Source: an uncultured Kordiimonas sp.
GTDB lineage: Bacteria; Pseudomonadota; Alphaproteobacteria; Sphingomonadales; Kordiimonadaceae
Direction of reading: 5' to 3'
DNA length: 64,000 nucleotides
Assembly (NCBI GenBank): GCA_947500295.1
Contig: CANMRM010000004.1
Span: 62,001 to 126,000 of the forward strand
In this document: piece after piece, positions 25,466 to 35,075 of the stretch
Numbering within the stretch: the first letter of the stretch is position 1
How the letters are laid out: each line of letters opens with the position of its first letter
Notes under the pieces: generated by a model
The model's database searches: none
Seen by the model: only the letters and a program-made list of their open reading frames with translations
Told to the model about the DNA's origin: nothing
Made by a program: the position numbers and the translations under genes

Positions 25466-27736
25466 TTATGTTGCAGGTATTGCCGACTGTGACAGATGCG
25501 TTTCCAGCAGGGCAGCAGCATCAACCTCAAAGGTGGTGTTTTCTTCGAAATCCAGAGCGCCAGTATAGCCGTTTGCCGCCAGCGCATTCTGGAATAGTTG
25601 CTGTACATCCTGCTTCAGGGACGCGGAAAACTCGCTTGCTGTACGAACAGCAAGATCAAAAACCGTCCGCCGAATGTTACCATCAAGTTGAATGTCGCCC
25701 AGAACAGAAAACTGAACCTGCAGAATGAAACGCTGGCCATTGTCTTCGGCAACATCATCCTCATCATCATTCTGATTGTCTGCGTCCGGGTCGAGCTCTG
25801 TTCTTTGTTGTAACAGGAGCGCCGCGAGAGGCACTTCACCTCCGCGTGCATCAAAAGGCAGCACAATCGGCCGCCAATCCCCAACAGTCTCCCCCGGCAA
25901 ACTGGCCATGCGGCGAATATCGGATTGCAGTGTTTTCAGGAGGGACGGGTTTCCCGCAGCCAGCGTTCGTTCGGCTCCCTGGCCAAGCCAGGCGGTTGGA
26001 CCGCGGCCAGCAGCGGCCAGGAAAAACAACAGGCTGTTGGTGAGCTTGGCTCCGCCCTGTGCCGTTTTGGCCGCCAGGCTGTCTGCTCCTGCGGCAATCA
26101 CACCTGAGCTCGCCAGGGCGGACATGCTTTCTTCCATCGCGGGCCAGCTGGACAGCATATTGGGAATGTGTCGTGCCAAAGCTGCTGTTTGGGTAACGGC
26201 GAGACTGGCATCAGGTGCGCCAGGGAGAGAGCTGACCGCCTGGGTTGCGGGATGGTCAATGGCCGCAGCAGGCTGTTGGGCTCGCAATTCCGATATTGGT
26301 TCAATCACAACGAATGTCCCAATCTCAGGCCGGAAGGAAGACGGCGCTGTAACGGTTAGCAATCCGGCATCCGTTTGTATCTTCAGGTCGGTTCTGGGGC
26401 CAGAAGCGCTCAGAAACGCGCCACTTGTTTGAACATCTGTAACCGTTGCGGTTCCTGGAATACCTTCATTCTGCGGTCGCTGTTCCAAAGGAGAGGACGC
26501 ACTCGGCGCAGCCGTTGCAGTGAATATCACTGACACTTTTGCGGCAACGGCGTCGGTACTTCCTGCCACAAATTGTCCCTGTAACCGCACCTCTTCAGCA
26601 GGATTGGCATGCTGTGACGCTGTGCTAGAAGGTTGGTCAACAACGATCCTTATCAGCTCGCCAGTAAGTTCCGCTGCAGGTTGGGCCGGCAGAACAAAAT
26701 CGCCGCGGCTTGTTTCCACTCGCGCCAGCTCACCATTGTCACCTGCAAGTGTCGACAGAGTGGTCGCTCCGACCGGCAGTGACCTGGCTTGGGCCGCAGT
26801 CAGGGGATGCACGGTTAACACAGTTGCAATTTCAGTGGGTGACACCCGGCTGATAGCGGGATCAAGCAGTTGGATGAGGCTGGCCGTGCCCGCCAAATCA
26901 ACACCCGGTATCGGCGGGCTGATCCCTGGACCCTCGGCAGGGGCAAACAAACCGCTTGTGATTGATGTCGTGGCTGCGCTGATTTGTGCGGCGGGCAATT
27001 CCGGTGGCGCCTTAGTCGCTTGTTGTTGAATTAATGTTGCAAGGTCGGCGCTACTGGCTCGTGAAACACCCGCAGGTGCTGTTTCCGCTTCCGGCGATGC
27101 CGTTCCCGTCGCTGTTGTCGATTGGCCCGCCTGAGGATCTGCTGGTTTACCACCGATAATCAAGGCGACGTCTTCGGATGACGGGCCGGCAACAACAGTT
27201 GTCTGGTTTCCGATGTTGGCAGACCGCAGCGCTTGATAGGGCTGATCGATTCCAGGGCCCGTGTCAGCCGGTTTTGTTGGAATGGCGGATTGATGAACCT
27301 CAATTACGGTCACGGTGAGCCGAATGGGTGGGTCAATTGCGCGCGAATTATGCTCCAGGAGGTCGGCCGTCACCCGATTGTCCGTGCTGGTGATTTCCAG
27401 ATGGATGTCGTCCGCCGGTTTGAGCCCGGCGTCCGGCTTCAACGCGACAGTAACCGTGTCCGTTACAATGATGGGCCGACCCTCAGCATCAATTCGGTCA
27501 ACTTTGCCGGTAATCTCCTGACCCGCTTCAAGGTGAGCGGCTGTCGCCGCGATGGACACGGCTGGGTCCCTGGTTTTTACGTGGTCCTGCTGATCCTTGG
27601 GTGCGCGTTCCTGAGGTGTATCGCGGGAGCGTGCTTCTTCATTATTGGGGTCTTTGGCAACATAGGACGTCTTGTCGGTGCCGCGCACCGCCGGCTGCAC
27701 GTCCTTTGGAGCTGGTGGGCCAGCGATGTCGCTCAT
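25466..27736 (-). CDS. Large Ala/Pro-rich flagellar-operon protein with FliK-like C-terminal region
   Basis: 756 residues, last gene of the fliF operon, 27 bases after flhG. The first 520 residues are low-complexity, rich in Ala, Pro, Thr and Gln, with short beta-type patches (EITGKVDRIDAEGRPIIVT). The C-terminus after about 640 is folded and ends with an acidic loop followed by FILQVQFSVLGDIQLDGNIR and a helix pair up to ANGYTGALDFEE. This disorder-plus-compact-C-terminus layout is that of hook-length control proteins, but a clear FliK is encoded at 40630-42453. Its function is unknown; a role in export or hook assembly is inferred only from the operon. Confidence 0.75.
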   Translation of the reverse strand: MSDIAGPPAPKDVQPAVRGTDKTSYVAKDPNNEEARSRDTPQERAPKDQQDHVKTRDPAVSIAATAAHLEAGQEITGKVDRIDAEGRPIIVTDTVTVALKPDAGLKPADDIHLEITSTDNRVTADLLEHNSRAIDPPIRLTVTVIEVHQSAIPTKPADTGPGIDQPYQALRSANIGNQTTVVAGPSSEDVALIIGGKPADPQAGQSTTATGTASPEAETAPAGVSRASSADLATLIQQQATKAPPELPAAQISAATTSITSGLFAPAEGPGISPPIPGVDLAGTASLIQLLDPAISRVSPTEIATVLTVHPLTAAQARSLPVGATTLSTLAGDNGELARVETSRGDFVLPAQPAAELTGELIRIVVDQPSSTASQHANPAEEVRLQGQFVAGSTDAVAAKVSVIFTATAAPSASSPLEQRPQNEGIPGTATVTDVQTSGAFLSASGPRTDLKIQTDAGLLTVTAPSSFRPEIGTFVVIEPISELRAQQPAAAIDHPATQAVSSLPGAPDASLAVTQTAALARHIPNMLSSWPAMEESMSALASSGVIAAGADSLAAKTAQGGAKLTNSLLFFLAAAGRGPTAWLGQGAERTLAAGNPSLLKTLQSDIRRMASLPGETVGDWRPIVLPFDARGGEVPLAALLLQQRTELDPDADNQNDDEDDVAEDNGQRFILQVQFSVLGDIQLDGNIRRTVFDLAVRTASEFSASLKQDVQQLFQNALAANGYTGALDFEENTTFEVDAAALLETHLSQSAIPAT

Positions 27737-27763
27737 GGTCGACTCCCCAACACCGGGGCCGCA

Positions 27764-28531
27764 TTAGTCCATCAGACGGGCCGCCAGTGCTTGTACGTTT
27801 TCGGCAGCCTCCGATTGCGGATGCCGTGCGAGCAAGGGCATTTGTGCACGAATGGCGTCAACAACCTTGTCATCAGACTTGATGATAGCCATCAACGGCG
27901 GCGAAATCTTCAAAAATCCTTCGGCGGCGCGCTTGATAGCCTCATAGGCCTTTTCTCCGTCGCGCTTACTTGGCACATTGTTCACGACAATAGATATGTT
28001 GGCACTCGGGTTGCGCCCAATTGCAAGCTTGATATAGGCATACGCATCGGTCAGCGACGTCGGGTCACCGCTCATGACCACCAGGATGCGTCCACCATGA
28101 TCAGAAAGGGTGGTAACGGCCGGGTCCACCCCAGCCGCTAGGTCCAGTAGTATGTGATCATACGACGCCGTAAGGTCTCGCAGGCCGTCTCGCAGGCCCT
28201 GAAGGGCAGGAATTGAAAGTGAGCCAAGCGCGCCAGAGCCAGACTTTCCAGCAATTACATCAAATGTCGTACCGCTTTTGTCAGCGAAGGGTGTGACCAC
28301 CTCCGGCAGCGACGCCCTACCGGAAAGAACAGAGCCAATATCAGTCTCCGGCATCAGGCCCAGTTGAATATCTACGTTGGCAAGCCCGAGGTCACCGTCA
28401 AACAGCAGCGTTTTTGACCCAAGCCCGGCAAGTGCATGGGCCAGCGTGACGGACAGCCAGGTTTTTCCGACCCCGCCTTTTCCAGAGGCAATTGTGATGA
28501 GATGGCTATCTGAACTGGGATGCTCTGTCAT
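27764..28531 (-). CDS. flhG: MinD/ParA-like flagellar number regulator FlhG
   Basis: 255-residue ParA/MinD-type ATPase that limits flagellar number and placement through FlhF. The deviant Walker A is ASGKGGVGKTWLSV, followed by LLFDGDLGLANVDIQLGL and ILLDLAAGVDPAV. The start overlaps the flhF stop (ATGA), which fits the common flhF-flhG pair. No amphipathic C-terminal membrane helix of MinD type is obvious. Confidence 0.92.
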   Translation of the reverse strand: MTEHPSSDSHLITIASGKGGVGKTWLSVTLAHALAGLGSKTLLFDGDLGLANVDIQLGLMPETDIGSVLSGRASLPEVVTPFADKSGTTFDVIAGKSGSGALGSLSIPALQGLRDGLRDLTASYDHILLDLAAGVDPAVTTLSDHGGRILVVMSGDPTSLTDAYAYIKLAIGRNPSANISIVVNNVPSKRDGEKAYEAIKRAAEGFLKISPPLMAIIKSDDKVVDAIRAQMPLLARHPQSEAAENVQALAARLMD

Positions 28532-29547
28532 GGCGTTTGCTCGTTTTTTTCGTTGATGCTGTTGCGGCCCGGAAGTGCGGTCAAAAGCCTTGAAAAACTG
28601 GCTGGTGTGGCTGGTTCCAGGCCATCTGCGACAAATGGACTACGGCTAATGGCTGCAAGCGAGAGGAATCCGGGGCGCGCTGCCATAATGAGGCCAGCGT
28701 ATCGGCGTGCAGCGTCGAGGCGCGTGGCGATAAAGCGTTGACAGCCCATGCGGGCAAATACGCCGGCCATTTCCTGCGCGTCCAGCGGGTCCAGCCCGGC
28801 GGGCAACACAAGAACAGGTTCCGCGTCAACTGCCTGGATGAATTGAAGCAGGCTTTTGAGTTCGTTCATGTCAAAGGGGTTTGTACCGGACGTATCGATC
28901 AGGGTCACATCGGCGGGCTCGGCTCTGGCTCGCAGCACGGCCGCCAACTCTTCCGGTGTTTCTGCCGTGGACACGGTTTGCTTCATGAGTTCCGCGAAGT
29001 GATCTAGCTGTTGGACCCCGCCCGCCTTGATTGTGTCTGTTGTCACCAGATGTATGCTTCGATCATGCAACAGGGCGTCAGCCGTAAGCTTGGCGGTGGA
29101 AATGGTTTTTCCAACCCCTGGTGGGCCAACAAGCATGATGGGCCGGGTAGTGTTGTCAGTCAGCGGATTGAACCGAACCACCGTATCCAGCGCCGCTGCA
29201 AACGCGTCTGACAGGCTTGCGGCCTCAACCGAAGACAAAGCATGCTTGAGTTGATCCGCCGTGTCGAAGGGAAGGCCGTGGTGGTTAAGTACAGCGGCAA
29301 TGTCCGCACCATCATATTCTTTTGCTGTGGGAATCGGATGGGAAACCTCGAAGGCCACCGGCGTTTGCATGGGGGTAGGGGCCTGCTTTGGCGGTTCCGG
29401 TGTTGGCGTTCCTTCCACGGCGGCGGTAACACGCACACCGCTACCACTTTCGTCGATCTGAACGATGATTGCATCGGGACCAAGGGTGTTGCGGACATCC
29501 GCCATCACCTCTTGCATCGATTTTGCGTGAAAGGTCTTGAGACGCAT
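28528..29547 (-). CDS. flhF: SRP-type GTPase FlhF
   Basis: Signal-recognition-particle GTPase that sets the place of flagellar assembly at the pole. 339 residues: N-terminal B domain (MRLKTFHAKSMQEVMADVRN), a Pro-rich linker (about 68-90), and the NG domain with P-loop LVGPPGVGKTISTAKL, TTDTIKAGGVQQL, and VTLIDTSGTNPFDM. The usual target Asp is seen in ATRLDAARRYAG. It follows flhA by 62 bases. Confidence 0.94.
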   Translation of the reverse strand: MRLKTFHAKSMQEVMADVRNTLGPDAIIVQIDESGSGVRVTAAVEGTPTPEPPKQAPTPMQTPVAFEVSHPIPTAKEYDGADIAAVLNHHGLPFDTADQLKHALSSVEAASLSDAFAAALDTVVRFNPLTDNTTRPIMLVGPPGVGKTISTAKLTADALLHDRSIHLVTTDTIKAGGVQQLDHFAELMKQTVSTAETPEELAAVLRARAEPADVTLIDTSGTNPFDMNELKSLLQFIQAVDAEPVLVLPAGLDPLDAQEMAGVFARMGCQRFIATRLDAARRYAGLIMAARPGFLSLAAISRSPFVADGLEPATPASFSRLLTALPGRNSINEKNEQTP

Positions 29548-29609
29548 AACCTTTCATATCCTCATTTTTGGGGTAAAACTGACCCCAGGTTACTGGTTGC
29601 AGCCGCTGC

Positions 29610-31730
29610 TCAAATCTGGCCCAAAGTCCGGATTTTCGCCTGCGGATGAATTTCATTTTGGCTCATGACCACGGTTGCCGGACGGAACCGTTCGATGATG
29701 GAGCGAACATAAGGCCGCACAAGTGGGCTTGTCAGCAGAACTGGTTGCTCACCTTTTTCAGCCTGTTGATCGTAGATCAGCCGCACCGAATTGATGAATT
29801 CCTGAAGTTTCGTTGGTGCCATGGCCAGCTGTTTTTCTTCACCTTGGCCCACAAGGCTTTCAGAAAAGGCTTGTTCCCACTCTGGCGACAACGTGATCAA
29901 AGGAACCAGGCCATCGAGGTTGGCGTATGCGGAGCAAAGCTGTCGGCCAAGACGGGTTCGCACGTGCTCCGTGATGTTGACGATGTTCTGAGTGAAACCG
30001 GTGGCTTCAGCCACACCCTCAAGAATTGTCGGTAGATCGCGGATCGAAACACGCTCGACCAATAATGCTTGCAGCACACGCTGGATACCAGACGTTGTAA
30101 TGCTATTGGGTACGATGTCAGTGATCAGTTTTTGATGCTCACCCGGCAGATCTTCCAGTAGCTTCTGCGTTTCAGCATATGACAGCAAATCCGCCATGTT
30201 GCTCTTGATAACTTCCGTCAGGTGCGTGGTGATTACGGTTGGGGCATCGACAACTGTGTAACCCCGGAAATTGGCTTCCTCGCGGCTGCCTGAGTCCACC
30301 CAGGTTGCAGGCAGACCAAATGCTGGCTCAGTAGTCGCTTCACCGGCAATCTGAACAGGCTGCCCTTCCGGGTCCATGATCAGAAGCATGCCAGGCCTGA
30401 TTTCGCCTCGGCCCACTTCCGTTTCCTTAACGCGCAGCACGTAACTGTTTGATGGTAGTTGCATGTTGTCCAAAATGCGGACGGAAGGCATGACAAACCC
30501 CATTTCGCCAGCCAGCTGACGCCGGAGAGCCTTGATCTGGTCTGTGAGTCTGAAGCCACTATCGTCGTTGATGAGCGTGAGAAGTCCGTACCCCAGTTCC
30601 AGCCTGAGCTGGTCAATCGCCAGTGCGGCGGAAATAGGTTCTTCTGCCGGTTTGGCCGCTTCGTCCGTTTCAACCTGTACACGGGCGGCGGTGTCAGCTT
30701 CCTGTTGCTTGCGCTGGGATACGGCAAATGCCGTGTAGGCGAGCGTGCCACCGAGTAACACAAACGGCAAAAAAGGAATGCCAGGCAATACCCCCATCGT
30801 AAGCAGAAGTACGCTGGTCACGCCCAGTGCACGTGGTGCCGCACTCATTTGGCCAAACAGCGCTTTATCCACCTGGCCGTTTACACCAGCTTTTGTCACC
30901 AACATACCAGCAGCGGTGGAGACGATCAGCGCCGGGATTTGAGAAACAAGGCCATCACCCACTGTCAAAATGGTGTAACGGCTGCCGGCTTCAGCAAACG
31001 ACAGATCATTGATGACAACACCGATAATAATGCCGCCGACGATGTTGATGACCGTGATCAGGATGCCTGCAATCGCATCACCGCGCACAAATTTTGCGGC
31101 ACCATCCATAGACCCAAAGAAAGTACTTTCGTCTTCAAGCTCCTGCCGGCGCTGGATTGCATCTTTTTCGTCGATCAACCCCGATGACAGGTCAGCGTCG
31201 ATGGCCATCTGCTTGCCCGGCATTGCGTCCAGGCTGAAACGAGCGGCCACTTCCGCGATCCGTCCGGAACCCTTGGTGATCACGACAAAATTCACGATGA
31301 CGAGAATGGAGAAAACGATGATTCCAATCACCACTTCGCCGCCCATCAAAAACTCACCAAATGCCTGGATCACATCACCTGCCGCATCGGTGCCGGTATG
31401 GCCTTCAGATAATATCAGCCGGGTCGATGCCAGGTTTAGGGACAGCCTTAACATCGTGGCAATCAGCAGGATTGTTGGAAAGCTGCTGAATTCCAGGGGT
31501 TTCTGGATGAAAATCGTAGTCATGAGAACCATGACGGAGAACGTGATACTTGCGGCCAACATGATATCGAGCAGCCAGCTCGGCATTGGCATGATGAGCA
31601 TCAGCAGGATCATCACCATGCCAGCGGCAAAGGCGATATCTGTACTCTTTAGCGCATTCAGGAAACTGGCAACGGCTGCGTTACCTGCGCTGGTGCCTGT
31701 TTGCTGGTCGTCGGTTGCTGTATCACTCAT
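29610..31730 (-). CDS. flhA: Flagellar export gate protein FlhA
   Basis: Core membrane protein of the flagellar type III export gate, driven by the proton motive force. 706 residues: eight membrane helices in the first 330 residues, the conserved FHIPEP-type region (RIAEVAARFSLDAMPGKQMA, DADLSSGLIDEKDA), and a large cytoplasmic domain that docks chaperones (ITDIVPNSITTSGIQRVLQA). Length is normal. The 49-base gap to flbD holds no promoter that I can recognise, so it is probably read from fliF. Confidence 0.97.
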   Translation of the reverse strand: MSDTATDDQQTGTSAGNAAVASFLNALKSTDIAFAAGMVMILLMLIMPMPSWLLDIMLAASITFSVMVLMTTIFIQKPLEFSSFPTILLIATMLRLSLNLASTRLILSEGHTGTDAAGDVIQAFGEFLMGGEVVIGIIVFSILVIVNFVVITKGSGRIAEVAARFSLDAMPGKQMAIDADLSSGLIDEKDAIQRRQELEDESTFFGSMDGAAKFVRGDAIAGILITVINIVGGIIIGVVINDLSFAEAGSRYTILTVGDGLVSQIPALIVSTAAGMLVTKAGVNGQVDKALFGQMSAAPRALGVTSVLLLTMGVLPGIPFLPFVLLGGTLAYTAFAVSQRKQQEADTAARVQVETDEAAKPAEEPISAALAIDQLRLELGYGLLTLINDDSGFRLTDQIKALRRQLAGEMGFVMPSVRILDNMQLPSNSYVLRVKETEVGRGEIRPGMLLIMDPEGQPVQIAGEATTEPAFGLPATWVDSGSREEANFRGYTVVDAPTVITTHLTEVIKSNMADLLSYAETQKLLEDLPGEHQKLITDIVPNSITTSGIQRVLQALLVERVSIRDLPTILEGVAEATGFTQNIVNITEHVRTRLGRQLCSAYANLDGLVPLITLSPEWEQAFSESLVGQGEEKQLAMAPTKLQEFINSVRLIYDQQAEKGEQPVLLTSPLVRPYVRSIIERFRPATVVMSQNEIHPQAKIRTLGQI

Positions 31731-31779
31731 TGGATTACATCACCAATTTGAGGGCGTCCGCTGCCCGAATTCACAAATG

Positions 31780-33171
31780 TCAGATCGGCGCTCTTTGGCC
31801 GCTTTCGCCCGGTTGGGGAACAGAAACACCTTCGGAGTTATACTGGTTAAGTTTGTTTCTCAGCGTACGAATGGAAATGCCGAGAATATTGGCAGCATGA
31901 GTCCGGTTTCCAAGACAATGCTTTAACGTGTCGATAATCAGGTCTCGTTCAACCTCAGCCACGGTCTTGCCCACCAGGCCAGCCTGAACTTCTTCATCAG
32001 AAGGAATTGCTATACCCGTATCGGAAGACGCCTGGGGTGTTTCACTCAGGGTTGACGGCATGGTGAGCTTGCCGCTTGCATCCGGTAACATAATGGCCGC
32101 AACCCCGATATCCGGTCCGGAAGCGAGCAGCACGCTGCGGTGCATGGCATTCTCCAGCTCTCTAACATTGCCGGGCCAGGGGTGTGACTTCAAAACATCA
32201 AGCGCTTCGTTCGAAATCGGGCGTTTTTCAACCTGATTTACATCCGCGTATTTCTCCGCAAAGAATGCCGCCAGTGCAGCGACATCTGCCGGGCGTTCCC
32301 GCAGGGCTGGAACCTGCAGGTTGAAAACATTCAGGCGGAAAAACAGATCTTCCCGGAAGTTGCCGTCTTTGACAGCGTCTTGCAGGTTGCGGTTGGACGT
32401 CGCGATAATACGAATGTCTACATGTACTGGCTTGGAGCCGCCCACGCGGTCAATTTGACGCTCCTGAATAGCCCGCAGCAGTTTTGCCTGCAGGCGCACA
32501 TCCATTTCAGAAATCTCATCAAGGAGGAGGGTGCCGCCATCTGCTTCCTCAAATTTGCCAATCCGTCGCGCAACTGCGCCCGTGAAAGCGCCCTTTTCAT
32601 GACCAAATAGTTCAGACTCCAGCAGGTTTTCCGGGATTGCAGCGCAGTTTACAGCGACAAAAGGTTTTTTGGCCCGGTGGCTTTTTTCGTGGACAAAGCG
32701 CGCCATTACTTCCTTGCCTGTCCCGCTTTCACCCGTAATCAGGACGCTTGCTTCTGATGGAGCGACCCGTTCGGCAAGCGCGGCAACGTCTTTCATTACC
32801 GCGTCACGATAAATGAATTGCTGGCTGTCTTCAGACACCGCCTCAAGAACGGCAGCGATCAGCTCTGCGTCGGGGGGCAGAGGAATATATTCCTTGGCGC
32901 CGCCCCGGACCGCTGCGGCTGCAATGGCCGGGTCTGTTCCAATACCGCATGCCACCACAGGGATGGAAAAATGCTCGGCGCGCAGGCGCGGTATCAGCGC
33001 AGGAATGTCAAGCCCGACTTCTACCATCAGCAGGTCAGCGCCGCGGGACCGCAATATGGTCAGGGCGGCCTCTGAATCCGGGGCGTGAGTAACCTGTGCT
33101 CCGCGGTCCATGGCAATTTTGCTGGCGGCGCCCAGCTGTCCGTCCAATGTGCCAACGATTAAAAGTCTCAT
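31780..33171 (-). CDS. flbD: Sigma-54-dependent flagellar activator FlbD with degenerate receiver
   Basis: 463-residue NtrC-family activator. Order: degenerate receiver (1-105), AAA+ domain with Walker [15 protein letters not shown], the sigma-54-contacting GAFTGA loop ([13 protein letters not shown]) and [10 protein letters not shown], then a Fis-type helix-turn-helix ([17 protein letters not shown]). The receiver lacks the acidic pair ([10 protein letters not shown]) and has Glu51 where the phospho-Asp should be (LLMVEVGLD), so it is not a normal phosphoswitch. In Caulobacter FlbD activates hook and late genes under FliX control. Here a sigma-54 promoter precedes fliK-flgD-flgE at 42523-42538. 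Confidence 0.93.
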   Translation of the reverse strand: MRLLIVGTLDGQLGAASKIAMDRGAQVTHAPDSEAALTILRSRGADLLMVEVGLDIPALIPRLRAEHFSIPVVACGIGTDPAIAAAAVRGGAKEYIPLPPDAELIAAVLEAVSEDSQQFIYRDAVMKDVAALAERVAPSEASVLITGESGTGKEVMARFVHEKSHRAKKPFVAVNCAAIPENLLESELFGHEKGAFTGAVARRIGKFEEADGGTLLLDEISEMDVRLQAKLLRAIQERQIDRVGGSKPVHVDIRIIATSNRNLQDAVKDGNFREDLFFRLNVFNLQVPALRERPADVAALAAFFAEKYADVNQVEKRPISNEALDVLKSHPWPGNVRELENAMHRSVLLASGPDIGVAAIMLPDASGKLTMPSTLSETPQASSDTGIAIPSDEEVQAGLVGKTVAEVERDLIIDTLKHCLGNRTHAANILGISIRTLRNKLNQYNSEGVSVPQPGESGQRAPI

Positions 33172-33206
33172 CGATTGTCTCCGTCCAAAATAGTCCGATC
33201 CAGGGC

Positions 33207-33974
33207 CTATGACTTGAAGAAAGTCACACGCTTCGCCGGTGGCAGAATTGTGTTTAAAAGCATTTCAAGGCGACGGGGGTTCTCTTTGCGTCGTATTGAC
33301 GTCGCCCCCATTGCGTAAAGGTTGTTCACCAGTCCCTCTTCTTCGGTGCAATGCTCTGTTTTTGCAGCCAGTGGAATAAACACCAGATGGGCCAAAACAG
33401 CACCGTAGAGCGTGGTCAGCAGCGCCACCGCCATCGAGGGGCCGATCTCCGCCGGGTTGTCAAGATTTCCAAGCATGCGCACGAGGCCGATCAGTGTGCC
33501 AATAAGCCCCATGGCGGGGGCAACGTCGCCGGCGCGCCGCAGGAAGTCGACTGCCCGCATATGTCGCGCGCTTGCCGTACTGGCTTCCCGGCGCATGATC
33601 TGCTCAATTTCGTCAGGCTGCGCACCGTCCACCACAAGCTGGATGGACTTCATCAGAAATGGCGTGTCTTTCAGGCGCGGCAGCAAACGCTCCAGCATGA
33701 GAATGTCATTATGCTTGCGCGCCTCCACAGCAATCTTGAGAACTTTGATCGCTTCTTCATTGGGGTCGCGTTGGCCGTGGCGCAAAAGGGCCCAAATATT
33801 GCCGGGCAATGAAACCATTTCCTGCAAGCGGAAACTGATGGCTGTCACGGCAAATGTGCCCAGGACGACGATTAGAACACCTTGCAGGTTTATGAAGGCA
33901 AGTGGTGAACCACCGAGCAAAATCGCGCCGATAACCAGCAAAAATGCTGTTGCCATGCCAAAAACGGTGCTCAT
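33207..33974 (-). CDS. motA: Flagellar stator subunit of the MotA/PomA family
   Basis: 255-residue stator protein with four membrane helices, two near the N-terminus ([34 protein letters not shown]) and two in the second half ([39 protein letters not shown]). The shape is nearer to PomA/MotP-type stators than to enteric MotA; the coupling ion cannot be told. Its MotB partner is not in this window. Encoded between fliN and flbD in the fliF operon. Confidence 0.9.
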   Translation of the reverse strand: MSTVFGMATAFLLVIGAILLGGSPLAFINLQGVLIVVLGTFAVTAISFRLQEMVSLPGNIWALLRHGQRDPNEEAIKVLKIAVEARKHNDILMLERLLPRLKDTPFLMKSIQLVVDGAQPDEIEQIMRREASTASARHMRAVDFLRRAGDVAPAMGLIGTLIGLVRMLGNLDNPAEIGPSMAVALLTTLYGAVLAHLVFIPLAAKTEHCTEEEGLVNNLYAMGATSIRRKENPRRLEMLLNTILPPAKRVTFFKS

Positions 33975-34023
33975 ACGCGTCGATTCCTACCTGATGCCTG
34001 ATTATCGAAGCCTGCCAATGGGC

Positions 34024-34383
34024 TTAGCCCGACGCTCCATCGAGCTTGATGATTTCTGTCATAGTGACGCCCAGGTGGTCTTCAACCAGAACCACTTCAC
34101 CGCGTGCGACCAGGCGATTGTTGACGTATATGTCGATGGCTTCACCTACCTTGCGGTCAAGCTCAACAACGGCGCCAGGAGCCAGCTTCAAAAGCTGGCT
34201 GACTTCAAGTGTTGATTTTCCCAGAACTGCCTGAACACGCACGGGAACATCGAAAACGGGCTCCAGCTCCTGTGCTGTGCGAACCTGACCATCCTCCTTG
34301 GGGGCCAGATCCGGCGATTTGGCACCGCTTTCTGAAAGGTCTTCCAGCCCTACGTCGTCCGGGGTTTCACCTTCATTTGCCAT
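34024..34383 (-). CDS. fliN: Flagellar switch protein FliN
   Basis: 119 residues with one SpoA domain: VFDVPVRVQAVLGKSTLEVS, then LKLAPGAVVELDRKVGEAID and VARGEVVLVEDHLGVTMTEI, the standard FliN core. A Glu/Asp-rich N-terminal tail precedes it. FliN forms the bottom of the C-ring with FliM and FliG; fliM is absent from this window, as in Caulobacter where it is encoded elsewhere. The start follows an AAGGA site. Confidence 0.95.
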   Translation of the reverse strand: MANEGETPDDVGLEDLSESGAKSPDLAPKEDGQVRTAQELEPVFDVPVRVQAVLGKSTLEVSQLLKLAPGAVVELDRKVGEAIDIYVNNRLVARGEVVLVEDHLGVTMTEIIKLDGASG

Positions 34384-34400
34384 AATCTGTCCTTATCGTC

Positions 34401-35075
34401 TCATTGAGCCGCTGCATCAGCCGCACCTTCAGGTCCTGCGCTCTCCTTGGAGGGCAGGGAGTTTTCAAGTTCCGTGAGGACAAACCGTTGTACGGCGTCC
34501 TCGATTTGGTGGTTGACCACATCCTGTTTGCGTTCTGTGCCGCCATCAGGCCATTCCACGCGACAGTCGAGATCGCTCAATTGCGGTTCGCCGATCAGCA
34601 CGATTTCGCCAGCAAAACTGGTCGCGTTCTTCATCGCATCCAGCTGGTTTGCGATCGTTTCGCTAATATTTTCGGATACCCGCACAACCAGTCGCGGTTC
34701 CCGGGACACGGTCGCCAGACAGTCTTCGATCAGTGCCTGCACTTCAGCCGTCGGTTTGGTGCGGATCAGGGCGCTGGATAACTTGGAGGCGATGGCATAA
34801 GCCAGATGCACCATTTCCTGCTTCATGCCGGACTCAAGCGATTGACGTTGCTCAAACAGGCTTTGAGCTGACTGCGTCAGTTGTAAAACTGCTTCTTTTG
34901 TTGCCGCTTCAATTTCCTGCAACGTTTGGGCTTTGCCGTCGGCAACACCTTGCGAATAAGCCTGTTCGCGCTTTTCATCGCCTTCCTGAACCAGACGCTC
35001 GATTTCAAGGTCATAGCGAGACTTTGCGCCACCATCAAACGCCTGATCGAACGTATATTTTACCGGGCTGGTCAT
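34401..35075 (-). CDS. fliH: Flagellar export regulator FliH
   Basis: 224-residue protein with an N-terminal coiled region (EIERLVQEGDEKREQAYSQG) and a C-terminal alpha/beta domain resembling the V-ATPase E subunit (RLVVRVSENISETIAN; GEPQLSDLDCRVEWPDGG). FliH binds FliI and anchors it to the export gate; the Caulobacter homologue was called FlbE. Its ATG overlaps the fliG stop by one base, and it lies before fliN. Confidence 0.9.
   Translation of the reverse strand: MTSPVKYTFDQAFDGGAKSRYDLEIERLVQEGDEKREQAYSQGVADGKAQTLQEIEAATKEAVLQLTQSAQSLFEQRQSLESGMKQEMVHLAYAIASKLSSALIRTKPTAEVQALIEDCLATVSREPRLVVRVSENISETIANQLDAMKNATSFAGEIVLIGEPQLSDLDCRVEWPDGGTERKQDVVNHQIEDAVQRFVLTELENSLPSKESAGPEGAADAAAQ

Noticed and set aside
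27233-28141. A 302-codon open frame on the plus strand
   Set aside because: It lies opposite the FliK-like gene and flhG, both with clear protein features; its translation is rich in Cys, Arg and Trp and shows no motif.
31009-31926. A 305-codon open frame on the plus strand
   Set aside because: It is antisense to flhA and flbD; its Ser/Ile/Met-rich translation is what the reverse of a membrane protein gives.
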